From Herbiconiux gentiana (GTDB lineage: Bacteria; Actinomycetota; Actinomycetes; Actinomycetales; Microbacteriaceae), in NCBI RefSeq assembly GCF_024978135.1, contig NZ_JANTEZ010000004.1, positions 434,001 through 498,000 on the forward strand: 64,000 nucleotides of DNA, in the 5' to 3' direction. Below the pieces are notes generated by a model that searched no databases, was not told the origin of the DNA, and saw only the letters and a list, made by a program, of their open reading frames with translations. Shown piece by piece: positions 7,396-15,604 of this stretch. Within the stretch, counting starts at the first letter, position 1, and each line of letters opens with the position of its first letter. The position numbers were made by a program, and so were the translations under genes.

Positions 7396-8373
7396 TCACA
7401 GCTCCAGCACCAGGCGGGGGCAGGCGGCCCGGGACACACAGATCATCATGACCTCGTTGTCCTCCTGCTCGGCCGGGGTGAGCACCGAGTCGCGGTGATC
7501 GACCTCGCCCGAGACGACAGGGGTCTCACAGGTGCCGCAGGTGCCCTCCCGGCACGACGAGAGCACGAGCACGCCCGCCTCCTCCACGACGTCGAGGATG
7601 GAGCGGTCGGGCGGCACCTCGAGGGTCATCCCCGACAGCTCCAGCTCGACCTCGAACGACTCCCGGCGCACCGGCTCGGTCACCTCGCGGGCCTCGAACC
7701 GCTCGAGGTGCAGCGCGTCGGCGGGCCAGCCGGCGTCGAGGGCCACCTGCTCGAGCTCGGTGAGCATCCGCGACGGGCCGCAGCAGTACACGGCGACCGG
7801 CGCCGAGGGGGTGCCGCCGCTGAGGCTCGACAGGGCGAAGCGGTGCCCGAGCTCGGAGGTGTAGACGGTCACCCGGTCACCGTAGGCGTCGACGAGCTCG
7901 TCGACGAAGGGCATCCGCTCGAGCGAGCGCCCGGCGTAGGCCAGCGTGAACGGGATGCCCGCGGCGTCGGCCGCCCGCATCATGGGCAGCAGCGGGGTGA
8001 TGCCGATGCCGCCCGCGACGAACGCGTACGAGCCGCCGGGCGGCACCGCGTGCAGCCCGAAGTGGTTCAGCGGGCCGCGCACCCGCAGCGTGTCGCCCTC
8101 GTGCACGTGGGCGTGCAGGTGCTCCGATCCGCCGCGGCCGTCGGGCTCGCGCAGCACGGCCACCTGGTAGACGCTGCGGTCGGCGGGGTCTCCGCAGAGC
8201 GAGTACTGGCGCTCGACCCCGGGCTGCACCTCGACGTCGAGGTGGGCGCCCGGCTGCCACGGGGGCAGTGGGGCTCCGTCGGCGGCGCGCAGAGTCAGCA
8301 GCACGACGTCGGTGGCGACGGGCCGGGCGGAGGCCACCACGGCGTCGATCTCGGGCAGGGTCAGGGCGCTCAT
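7396..8373 (-). CDS. Phthalate-dioxygenase-reductase-type (PDR/VanB) oxidoreductase
   Basis: A 325-residue electron-transfer protein with the domain order flavin, NAD, [2Fe-2S]. RQYSLCGDP at 55-63 is the flavin motif, GGIGITPLLPMM near 121 binds NAD(P)H, and C274, C279, C282 and C312 ligate a plant-type 2Fe-2S cluster. Such reductases pass electrons to Rieske oxygenases or related demethylases. The start at 8373 overlaps the stop of the XRE-cupin regulator by four bases, giving a two-gene operon. No oxygenase component lies beside it, so its electron acceptor is either elsewhere or is one of the unusual enzymes of the divergent operon. Confidence 0.88.
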   Translation of the reverse strand: MSALTLPEIDAVVASARPVATDVVLLTLRAADGAPLPPWQPGAHLDVEVQPGVERQYSLCGDPADRSVYQVAVLREPDGRGGSEHLHAHVHEGDTLRVRGPLNHFGLHAVPPGGSYAFVAGGIGITPLLPMMRAADAAGIPFTLAYAGRSLERMPFVDELVDAYGDRVTVYTSELGHRFALSSLSGGTPSAPVAVYCCGPSRMLTELEQVALDAGWPADALHLERFEAREVTEPVRRESFEVELELSGMTLEVPPDRSILDVVEEAGVLVLSSCREGTCGTCETPVVSGEVDHRDSVLTPAEQEDNEVMMICVSRAACPRLVLEL

Positions 8374-9044
8374 CCGGCCCTCCGCTCTTTCACGATGAAC
8401 AGGTGGTACTCGGCCGAGACCGCCGAGCACCAGCGGTGCAGGGTGCCGCCGGCGTAGTGGATCGAGTCACCGGGGCCGAGCTCGAAGCTGCCCTCGTCGG
8501 CGAGGTCGACGAGCACGCGGCCGCTCACCACGTGCAGGAACTCGTCCTCCTCGTGGGTGTAGAACTCCCCCACCGAGACGTTGGAACCGCGGAACTCCAT
8601 CGGGACGAACGGCACGTCGCCGTGCACCAGGATGCGCGCCTCGCCCCCGCCGAACGGCCCCTGGGGGCCCTCCATCGACCGCACCAGCGAGACGCGCTGG
8701 GTGACGCCGCCCGGCACGAGGTCGTCGGTCGCCGCCGCGATCAGCTCGATCTGGCTCGAGCCGAGGGCCCGGGCGATGCGCTCCAGCGACAGCATCGACG
8801 GCCGCGCGTGCCCGCGCTCGAGCTGCGACAGGAAGGGGTGCGAGAGCTCGGCCAGCCGTGCCAGCTCCACCAGGGTCAGCCCGCGCGCCTGGCGGAACGA
8901 GCGGATGCGGGCGCCCAGGCGCTCGGTCTGCTCGTCGAGGGCGACGCTTCCGGTGGAGATGGCTGGTCCTTTCGTCGGGTGGTCACAGAGACAGTAACCA
9001 CTGACCGTCGCCGTAGCGAAATCGTGCGTGGGCCCAATTAACAT
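8370..9044 (-). CDS. XRE-family regulator with C-terminal cupin domain
   Basis: An N-terminal helix-turn-helix (RLGARIRSFRQARGLTLVELARL then LSHPFLSQLERG) is joined to a C-terminal cupin (YTHEEDEFLHVVSGRV, then FELGPGDSIHYAGGTLHRW), the PuuR-like architecture of ligand-sensing repressors. The only in-frame ATG gives 224 residues but has no ribosome site and an atypical leader. A well-placed AAAGGA sits six bases before an ATC codon at 8960, so translation may begin there without ATG or GTG; the start is unresolved. It probably controls the divergent operon starting at 9137, where a repeated DNA element overlaps the promoter region. Confidence 0.85.
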   Translation of the reverse strand: MLIGPTHDFATATVSGYCLCDHPTKGPAISTGSVALDEQTERLGARIRSFRQARGLTLVELARLAELSHPFLSQLERGHARPSMLSLERIARALGSSQIELIAAATDDLVPGGVTQRVSLVRSMEGPQGPFGGGEARILVHGDVPFVPMEFRGSNVSVGEFYTHEEDEFLHVVSGRVLVDLADEGSFELGPGDSIHYAGGTLHRWCSAVSAEYHLFIVKERRAG

Positions 9045-9117
9045 TCGGAAATGCTTGCGTTACGTGCCGGAAACGAGCCATCCGTAGCGTGGCCCCTGTT
9101 GAAGCCATCAACATTCG
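9011..9117. promoter_or_regulatory. Two copies of a putative regulator-binding element
   Basis: CCGTAGCG followed by TGGGCCC and AACATTCG at 9011-9047 is echoed by CCGTAGCG, TGGCCCC and AACATTCG at 9082-9117. Each copy spans about 36 bases, and they lie in the same orientation between the XRE-cupin regulator and the divergent amidohydrolase gene. This is a plausible tandem operator for that regulator; function is inferred from position only. Confidence 0.5.
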
Positions 9118-9136
9118 AACCGGAGAGGAGCACCCT

Positions 9137-10429
9137 ATGTCCGTGCTGCCCCGAACCCTCCGGTTGCTGCGATCGGCGACCCTCCCCGACGGCCGTCTGG
9201 TCGACGTCGAGCTCGACGGCGACACGGTCTCGGCCGTGCGCCCGGCCGGCAGCAGCGCGCGCTTCGACGACTCGACCGACGCCGAGAGCACCCTCGACCT
9301 CGACGGCTTCCTGCTGCTCCCCGCCCCCGCCGAGCCGCACGCGCACCTCGACAAGGCGCTCTCCTGGGACTTGATCGACCCGCCGATGGGCGACCTCGGC
9401 CTCGCGATCGAGTCGTGGAAGCGCTACGCCGCCACCATGACCACCGCGTCCATCGCCGACCGCGCCCGGCGCCAGGCCCTCGCGATGCTGCAGAACGGCA
9501 CGACCGCCATCCGCTGCCATGTCGACCTGCTGCACGACGACGGACCGGCCGCCGACTCGATGCGCGGCGTGCGCGCCCTGGTGCAGGTGCGGGAGGAGCT
9601 CGCCGGACTGGTCGACCTCGAACTCGTCGCCCTGGCGGGCCCGAATGCCAGTGACGCCCAGGTGCGCGAGGCGCTCGACCTCGGCGTCGACCTCGTGGGC
9701 GGAGCCCCGCACCTCGCCGACGAGCCCGACGCCGACCTGCGCCGCCTGCTCGCCATCGCCACGGAACGCGGCGTCGGCGTCGACATGCACACCGACGAGA
9801 GCCTCGGGGGGCCCGTCACGATGGGCACCCTGACGGAGGTCGTGCGCGACTGGCCGGCGAGCCGCCCGGCGACCGCGGGCCACTGCGTGCGTCTCGGCAC
9901 CCTCGAACCCGTCGAGCTCGATCGGCTGATCGAGGGCATCCTCGCCGCCGACCTCGGCATCGTGACCCTGCCGATCACCAACCTCTATCTGCAGGGCTGG
10001 CAGCATCCGGTCTCGACGCCCCGCGGGCTCACCGCCGTGCGAGCCCTGCTCGACGCGGGCGTGCGCCTCGGCGCCGGAGCCGACAACGTGCGCGACCCCT
10101 TCAACCCGGTGGGCCGGAGCGACGCGCTCGAGACCGCCTCCCTGCTCGTGACCGCCGGCCACCTCACTCTCGACGAGGCCTACGCCGCCGTCAGCACCGG
10201 GGCCCGCGACGTGATGCGCCTGCCGCGCGCCGGCGTCGAGGTGGGCGCGAAAGCCGAGCTGCTGGCCGTGCGCGCCGTGAACCTCTCGGATGCGGTCGCC
10301 AACGCCTCGGCCGACCGCTACGTCATGCACGCCGGCCGCCTGGTCGCCCAGAGCTCGGTGAGCCGCAGCATCGCTCCGCTCGCCGGATCCCCCGAACCAC
10401 TCCCCGAACTCCAGTACGAAACGAGGTGA
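9137..10429 (+). CDS. Cytosine-deaminase-like amidohydrolase
   Basis: The 430-residue protein has H68-A-H70-L-D-K, the hallmark of the CodA/isoguanine deaminase branch of amidohydrolases, with H218, E221, H249 and D316 completing the metal and catalytic site. The branch deaminates or hydrolyses cyclic C-N bonds in pyrimidines, purines and triazines. The ATG at 9137 follows GGAGAGGAG at a suitable distance and is preferred to an in-frame ATG at 9089 that lacks one. It is the first gene of a rightward operon including an ABC importer, so its substrate is probably an imported N-heterocycle. The precise substrate cannot be read from sequence. Confidence 0.82.
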   Translation: MSVLPRTLRLLRSATLPDGRLVDVELDGDTVSAVRPAGSSARFDDSTDAESTLDLDGFLLLPAPAEPHAHLDKALSWDLIDPPMGDLGLAIESWKRYAATMTTASIADRARRQALAMLQNGTTAIRCHVDLLHDDGPAADSMRGVRALVQVREELAGLVDLELVALAGPNASDAQVREALDLGVDLVGGAPHLADEPDADLRRLLAIATERGVGVDMHTDESLGGPVTMGTLTEVVRDWPASRPATAGHCVRLGTLEPVELDRLIEGILAADLGIVTLPITNLYLQGWQHPVSTPRGLTAVRALLDAGVRLGAGADNVRDPFNPVGRSDALETASLLVTAGHLTLDEAYAAVSTGARDVMRLPRAGVEVGAKAELLAVRAVNLSDAVANASADRYVMHAGRLVAQSSVSRSIAPLAGSPEPLPELQYETR

Positions 10430-10437
10430 GAAGCGCC

Positions 10438-11211
10438 ATGACCATCGCACCCCCCGAGGTCGCCCCCGCGACCACGACCGGTCAGCTGCTGCATTTCGAG
10501 GACGTCGCCATGACGTTCCCGAACGGCACGACCGCCCTGTCCGGCGTCGACCTGACCGTCAACCGCGGCGAGTTCGTCACGGTCGTCGGCCCCTCCGGCT
10601 GCGGCAAGTCGACGCTGCTGCGCATCGCCTCGGGCCTCACCCCGGCGACCGAGGGCGTGACCCAGGTCGACACGAGCCGCATCGGCTACGTGTTCCAGGA
10701 CGCGACCCTGCTGCCCTGGCGCGACGTGCAGTCGAACGTCGAGCTGCTCGCCGAGCTGAACGGGGTGCCGAAGGCGAAGCGCCGGGCGACCGCCAAGCAG
10801 GCCATCGACCTCGTCGGGCTCTCCGGCTTCGAGAAGCACCTGCCGCGCACCCTCTCGGGCGGCATGAAGATGCGCACGAGCCTCGCGCGCAGCCTCACGC
10901 TCGACCCCGAGCTGTTCCTGTTCGACGAGCCGTTCGGCGCGCTCGACGAAATCACCCGCGAGCGCCTGAACGACGAGCTGATCAAGCTCTTCACCGAGCA
11001 GCAGTTCGCCGGACTGTTCATCACCCACTCGGTCTCCGAGGCGGTCTACCTCTCGACCAAGGTCGTCGTGATGTCGGGGCGCCCCGGCAAGATCGTCGAC
11101 ACCTTCCCGGTCGAGTTCCCCCTTCCCCGTGACCCCGAGATCCGGTTCACCGCCGAGTTCGCCGAACTCTGCGGCAAGGTCTCCCACGCCCTCCGAGAAG
11201 GCCACCACTGA
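10438..11211 (+). CDS. ABC transporter ATP-binding protein (NitT/TauT type)
   Basis: A 257-residue ATPase with Walker A GPSGCGKST, Q-loop VFQDATLLPW, signature LSGGM, Walker B LFLFDEP with the D-loop GALD, and a switch His in FITHS. The sequence belongs to the SsuB/TauB/NrtD group that energises uptake of nitrate, sulfonates and aromatic or heterocyclic nitrogen compounds. ATG at 10438 follows an ACGAGGTGAG site; a GTG at 10426 is in frame but overlaps that site. Its stop overlaps the permease start in an ATGA junction. It works with the permease and lipoprotein encoded next. Confidence 0.92.
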   Translation: MTIAPPEVAPATTTGQLLHFEDVAMTFPNGTTALSGVDLTVNRGEFVTVVGPSGCGKSTLLRIASGLTPATEGVTQVDTSRIGYVFQDATLLPWRDVQSNVELLAELNGVPKAKRRATAKQAIDLVGLSGFEKHLPRTLSGGMKMRTSLARSLTLDPELFLFDEPFGALDEITRERLNDELIKLFTEQQFAGLFITHSVSEAVYLSTKVVVMSGRPGKIVDTFPVEFPLPRDPEIRFTAEFAELCGKVSHALREGHH

Positions 11212-12056
11212 TGACCACCACGCCTCCCGCCCCGCTGAAGAACCGCACGCTGATGCGGCCCGCCACGGTGAAGAAGTCCCGCTCGAAGACGATGACCTGG
11301 CTGCCGCCGATCCTCGTCTTCCTCGCGCTGATCGGCGTCTGGTACGCGATCACCTACCTCGTGCTCGACGAGAAGCGCCGCTTCCTGATGCCTCCGCCGC
11401 ACGAGGTCGTCGCGGCGTTCTTCGACCCCGACACCCTGAGCGAGATCCTGGTCGCCCTCGGCCGCACCACCGCGGTCGCCCTGGTGGGTCTCGCCATCGC
11501 CATCGTGATCGGCGTCGTCTGGGCCGTCGCGATGAGCCAGGCGAAGTGGGTGGAGCGCTCGCTCTACCCCTACGCCGTCGTGCTGCAGTGCATCCCGATC
11601 CTCGCCCTGGTGCCGCTGATCGGCTTCTGGTTCGGCTTCGAGTACCCCGCCCGCATCATCGTCTGCGTGATGATCGCGTTGTTCCCGATGGTCTCGAACA
11701 CCCTGTTCGGCCTGCAGTCGGTCGACCCGGGCCAGCGCGAGCTGTTCCAGCTGCAGCGCGCCAACCGCTGGACCGTGCTGACCAAGCTCGAGTTCCCGGC
11801 CGCCCTGCCCGCCATCTTCGCCGGCATGCGTATCTCGGCCGGCCTCGCGGTGGTCGGCGCCATCGTCGGCGACTTCTTCTTCCGTCGCGGCGAGCCCGGT
11901 CTCGGGTCGCTGCTCAGCACCTACACCGCCCGCCTGCGCTCGGCCGAGCTGTTCGCGACGATCTTCGTCGCGGCCCTGCTCGGCGTGGCGATCTTCGCCC
12001 TCTTCGGCTGGATCGGCAAGCGAGCGGTCGGCCGCTGGTACGACTTCTCGGCCTAG
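11211..12056 (+). CDS. ABC transporter permease (NitT/TauT type)
   Basis: A 281-residue inner-membrane protein with a basic cytosolic N-terminus (residues 1-25), about six hydrophobic helices, and the EAA-type cytoplasmic loop around residue 185 (FQLQRANRWTVLTKLEFPAALP) that docks onto the ATPase. The family moves nitrate, taurine or related small solutes inward. Translation is coupled to the upstream ATPase by an ATGA overlap. The 89 bases that follow carry only a short leader and the ribosome site for the binding protein. Confidence 0.92.
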   Translation: MTTTPPAPLKNRTLMRPATVKKSRSKTMTWLPPILVFLALIGVWYAITYLVLDEKRRFLMPPPHEVVAAFFDPDTLSEILVALGRTTAVALVGLAIAIVIGVVWAVAMSQAKWVERSLYPYAVVLQCIPILALVPLIGFWFGFEYPARIIVCVMIALFPMVSNTLFGLQSVDPGQRELFQLQRANRWTVLTKLEFPAALPAIFAGMRISAGLAVVGAIVGDFFFRRGEPGLGSLLSTYTARLRSAELFATIFVAALLGVAIFALFGWIGKRAVGRWYDFSA

Positions 12057-12145
12057 TTCCGGATGCCCGTACCGCCCCCTCGACCCATCCGACCCACCCT
12101 GCACCACAGCACCGTCACATTCCGCACCACCCCTAAGGAGATGTA

Positions 12146-13321
12146 ATGCGCAGAACCCGATCCCGGCTCGTGCTCACGGCCGGCCTCGTGGCCGCCACGG
12201 CCGTCGCCCTCACCGCCTGCTCGAGCGGAGCCTCCAGCAGCGAGTCCACCCCCGCCGCCGACGCCGAGATCGGCTCGGTCGACCTGGCCGCCGCCGGCTG
12301 CCCGGCGAACGTCGTGCTGCAGACCGACTGGAACCCCGAGGCCGAGCACGGCCACCTGTACGAACTGCTCGGCCCCGACCCCGAGATCGACGCGAGCAAC
12401 AAGAGCGTCAGCGGCCCGCTCTACAGCGGTGGCGAGTACACCGGCGTGAACGTCGAGATCCGCTCCGGCGGCCCGGCCATCGGCTTCCAGAGCGTGACCA
12501 GCATCATGTACCAGGACCCGGACATCATGCTCGGCTACGTCTCCACCGACGAGCAGATCGCCAACTCGGCCGACTTCCCCACCACGTCCGTCTTCGCGCC
12601 GCTCGAGAAGAGCCCGCTGATGATCATGTGGGACCCGGCGACCTACCCCGACGCCAAGACCATCAAGGACGTCACCAGCAAGGGTGCCGTCGTGCGCTAC
12701 TTCGCCGACTCCACCTACATGGAGTACCTGAAGGAGTCGGGCCAGGTTCCCGAGGCCCAGGCCGACGGCAGCTACGACGGCACGCCGGCGAACTTCGTCG
12801 CCGACCAGGGCAAGGCGGCCCAGCAGGGCTTCGCCTCGGCCGAGCCGTACATCTACGAGAACGAGGTCGAGGACTGGATGAAGCCCGTCGACTTCCAGCT
12901 CATCAACGACACCGGCTGGGACTACTACCAGTCGGTCATGGCCACCCGCACGGGTGACCTCGAGGCGAACTCCGACTGCCTCAAGGCCCTCGTGCCCGTG
13001 CTGCAGCAGGCCGAGGTCGACTACTTCGCCGACCCCGCGCCGGTGAACACGCTGATCCTCGACCTGGTGAAGCAGTTCGACACCGGCTGGGTCTACTCGC
13101 AGGGCGTCGCCGACTTCTCGGTGAAGCAGATGATCGACCTGGGCCTCGTGTCCAACGGCTCGAACGACGCGATCGGCGACCTCGACGAGGCCCGCATGAC
13201 CTCGTTCTTCGACAAGGCCGTGCCGATCCTCGAGAAGATCGGCTCCAAGCCGGCCGACGGCCTCACGGTCGACGACCTGTACACGAACGAGTACATCGAC
13301 ACCTCGATCGGCCTGAAGTAA
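12146..13321 (+). CDS. ABC transporter substrate-binding lipoprotein
   Basis: The 391-residue protein starts with a lipoprotein signal: positive residues, a hydrophobic core and the lipobox LTACSSG, so C25 should be lipidated and the protein anchored outside the membrane. The mature part is a periplasmic-binding-protein fold rich in aromatic residues, of the NMT1/SsuA type. A strong AAGGAG at 12135-12140 precedes the ATG. It delivers the unknown substrate to the permease encoded just upstream. The SDR gene follows two bases after its stop, so transport and catabolism share one transcript. Confidence 0.9.
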   Translation: MRRTRSRLVLTAGLVAATAVALTACSSGASSSESTPAADAEIGSVDLAAAGCPANVVLQTDWNPEAEHGHLYELLGPDPEIDASNKSVSGPLYSGGEYTGVNVEIRSGGPAIGFQSVTSIMYQDPDIMLGYVSTDEQIANSADFPTTSVFAPLEKSPLMIMWDPATYPDAKTIKDVTSKGAVVRYFADSTYMEYLKESGQVPEAQADGSYDGTPANFVADQGKAAQQGFASAEPYIYENEVEDWMKPVDFQLINDTGWDYYQSVMATRTGDLEANSDCLKALVPVLQQAEVDYFADPAPVNTLILDLVKQFDTGWVYSQGVADFSVKQMIDLGLVSNGSNDAIGDLDEARMTSFFDKAVPILEKIGSKPADGLTVDDLYTNEYIDTSIGLK

Positions 13322-13323
13322 CC

Positions 13324-14127
13324 ATGACGCACTCCCCCGTGACCACCGATCCGTCCCCCGCCGCCGTGGGCATCCCGAACCGCCTCGTCGGCAAGCGGAT
13401 CGTGGTCACGGGGGGTGCGCGCGGCATCGGCGCCTCCATCGCGCGGCGCGCCGCCGCCGAGGGCGCCGAGGTCGCCGTGCTCGACCGTCTCGTCGACGAG
13501 GGCACCGCCTTCGCCGACGAGACCGGGTGCCGCTTCTCCCCCGTCGACCTCACCGACCACGCCGGCACCGTCGAGGTGATGGATGCGGTGATCGCCGATC
13601 TCGGCGGCATCGACGTGCTGGTCAACAACGCCGGCATCCTGCGCTTCTCACCGCTGCTCGACATCTCGGTCGCGGAGTGGGAGACGACCTTCGCCATCAA
13701 CACCACCGCGATGCTCGTCACCACCCAGGTCGCGGCCAAGGCGATGATCGCCGGGCCCGACCCCGCGGGGCACCGCCGGGGCACGATCATCAACCTCGCC
13801 AGCATGGCCGGCAAGACGGGCGGCGCGGGCCAGGGGCACTACGCCGCCTCCAAGGCCGCCGTGATCGCCCTCACCCGGGTGACCGCCCTCGAGCTAGGGC
13901 CATCCGGCATCACCGCCAACTGCCTCTGCCCGGGCTACGTGCTCACCGAGATGGGCGCCGCCACCCGCACCGAGGAGGACGTGGCCCTCTGGTCGACGTA
14001 CTCGCCGCTCGGCCGGCTCGCCGACCCCGCCGACGTCGCGGGGGTCGCCACCTTCCTCGCCTCCGACGACGCCGCCTACATGACCGGTCAGGCGCTCAAC
14101 GTCACCGGCGGCATGATCATGCACTGA
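13324..14127 (+). CDS. Short-chain dehydrogenase/reductase
   Basis: A 267-residue classical SDR. The cofactor motif TGGARGIG lies near residue 30, NNAG near residue 101, the catalytic Ser in NLASMAGK, and the catalytic Y-x-x-x-K in HYAASKAAV; the C-terminal LCPGYVLTEM and LNVTGG motifs are normal. It oxidises or reduces an alcohol/carbonyl using NAD(P). An N-terminal extension of about 20 residues precedes the Rossmann fold. Its place between a transporter and an FAD oxidase suggests it acts on an imported compound or an intermediate. Confidence 0.9.
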   Translation: MTHSPVTTDPSPAAVGIPNRLVGKRIVVTGGARGIGASIARRAAAEGAEVAVLDRLVDEGTAFADETGCRFSPVDLTDHAGTVEVMDAVIADLGGIDVLVNNAGILRFSPLLDISVAEWETTFAINTTAMLVTTQVAAKAMIAGPDPAGHRRGTIINLASMAGKTGGAGQGHYAASKAAVIALTRVTALELGPSGITANCLCPGYVLTEMGAATRTEEDVALWSTYSPLGRLADPADVAGVATFLASDDAAYMTGQALNVTGGMIMH

Positions 14128-14254
14128 TCGGCGCCCCCGCCCTGAACGCACGCCCCCGCGCACCGCCTCGTACCGCACCGCACACCCGCACCGCACCGCA
14201 CCGCATGCCCGCACCGCACGCCCGCTCCACCTCGCACCGCACCGAAGGACCACC
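14128..14254 (+). repeat. Low-complexity CCGCA repeat spacer
   Basis: The 127 bases between the SDR and FAD oxidase genes contain many copies of CCGCA and CCGCAC between about 14159 and 14245, in an otherwise tightly packed operon. They encode no plausible protein in frame with the neighbours. AAGGA at 14245-14249 serves the next gene. The repeat may be slippage-prone DNA; a processing or attenuation role is possible but not shown. Confidence 0.6.
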
Positions 14255-15604
14255 ATGACCATCTCCCCCGCCCCCACCCCGACCGCCGGCGACATCGCCG
14301 GGCTGGCCAGCGAGCTGACCGCCCTGCTCGGCGAACGCGGGGTCACCACCGAGCTGCGCGGCCGGGAGAAGGCCTCGGTCGACGGCGCGAAGATGTCGCC
14401 CATCCTCGCCGCTCAGCTGCCCCTCGGGCTGGCCGACCTCGTCGCCTTCCCGACCACCGCCGAGCAGATCGCCGAGGTCGTCGCGGCCGCCGTGCGCCAC
14501 GGCGTCGGCGTCACCCCGCGTGGCAAGGGCACGGGCAACTACGGCCAGGCCATCCCGCTCGAGGGCGGGCTCGTGCTCGACGTGTCGAAGGCCCGCGCGG
14601 TCGTCTCGGTCGAGGAGGGCCGGCTGACTGCCGAGGCCGGCGCCACGATGGTCGCCATCGAGCAGGCGGCGCGCGAGACCGGCCAGCAGATCCTGATGTA
14701 CCCGTCCACGGCGCAGTCGACCATCGGCGGCTTCCTCTCCGGCGGCTCCGGCGGCACCGGCTCGATCAAGCACGGCTCCAACATGAGCGGCGACTACGTG
14801 CTCGCGCTCGACGTGGTGCACGCCTCGCCCGAGGCCAGCCTCGTGCACGTCGAAGGGGCGGATGCTCAGCCCTACGTGCACACCTACGGAACCGCCGGCA
14901 TCATCGCTCGCGCCACCATCGCGCTCGAGCCCATGCAGGAGTGGGTGGGCTTCTACGCCAGCTTCCCGACCTTCGAGCAGGCCACCTCGGTCATCCGCCA
15001 GATCGGCTGGCTCGAGCCGACGCCGCGCCTCGTCTCCGCCGACCTGCCTGAGGTCTCCGAGGCGCTGCCGGCCGACCCGGCCATCCCGCCGGGGCGCGCC
15101 TCGCTCCGCGCCATCCTCGACGTCGTCTCGCTCGACGCCGCCCGGGTGCTCGTCGAGGGCGCCGGCGGCACGGTCGAGGACGTGCGCGAGGGCCCGCAGG
15201 CCACCGTCAAGATCTCGATGCTCTCGTACAACCACCCGATCGAGTGGCTGCAGAAGTCCCGCGACGAGCCGTGGTTCCACGTCGAGGTCTCGGGCGCGGC
15301 GCTCGTCGAACGGCTCGACGAGGTGCACCAGGTCTACCCCGGCGGCATGCTGCACATCGAGGCGCAGCGCGATCACCCGATCGGGATGCTCGCCGCCCCC
15401 TACATCAGCCCCGAGGCCGTCTACGCGGGCTTCGACCGCCTGCTGGCGATCGACGTCGGTTACCACTCCCCGCACCAGTGGTACGTCGACCACAAGGTCG
15501 ACCGGGTGCGCGCCCTGGCCGCCAAAACCGACCCGGCCGGGCTGCTGAACCCCGGCAAGCTGCCGCCGGAGGGTGTCGTCACCGGTCCGGAGAAGCGCTC
15601 ATGA
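14255..15604 (+). CDS. FAD-binding oxidase (VAO/GlcD-type)
   Basis: The 449-residue protein has the PCMH-type FAD fold: LVAFPTTAEQIAEVVAAA, then GVTPRGKGTGNYGQAIP for the pyrophosphate, and TIGGFLSGGSGGTGSIKHG with the Ser/Gly-rich loop. The C-terminus closes with a DPAGLLNPGKL motif, typical of the glycolate oxidase GlcD and alkyl-DHAP synthase branch. Substrates are usually 2-hydroxy acids, but many relatives oxidise alcohols or amines. Its stop overlaps the start of the creatininase-family gene in an ATGA junction, so the two products are probably made in step. The absence of an obvious CxxC or iron-sulfur partner suggests it passes electrons to oxygen or a soluble acceptor. Confidence 0.85.
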   Translation: MTISPAPTPTAGDIAGLASELTALLGERGVTTELRGREKASVDGAKMSPILAAQLPLGLADLVAFPTTAEQIAEVVAAAVRHGVGVTPRGKGTGNYGQAIPLEGGLVLDVSKARAVVSVEEGRLTAEAGATMVAIEQAARETGQQILMYPSTAQSTIGGFLSGGSGGTGSIKHGSNMSGDYVLALDVVHASPEASLVHVEGADAQPYVHTYGTAGIIARATIALEPMQEWVGFYASFPTFEQATSVIRQIGWLEPTPRLVSADLPEVSEALPADPAIPPGRASLRAILDVVSLDAARVLVEGAGGTVEDVREGPQATVKISMLSYNHPIEWLQKSRDEPWFHVEVSGAALVERLDEVHQVYPGGMLHIEAQRDHPIGMLAAPYISPEAVYAGFDRLLAIDVGYHSPHQWYVDHKVDRVRALAAKTDPAGLLNPGKLPPEGVVTGPEKRS

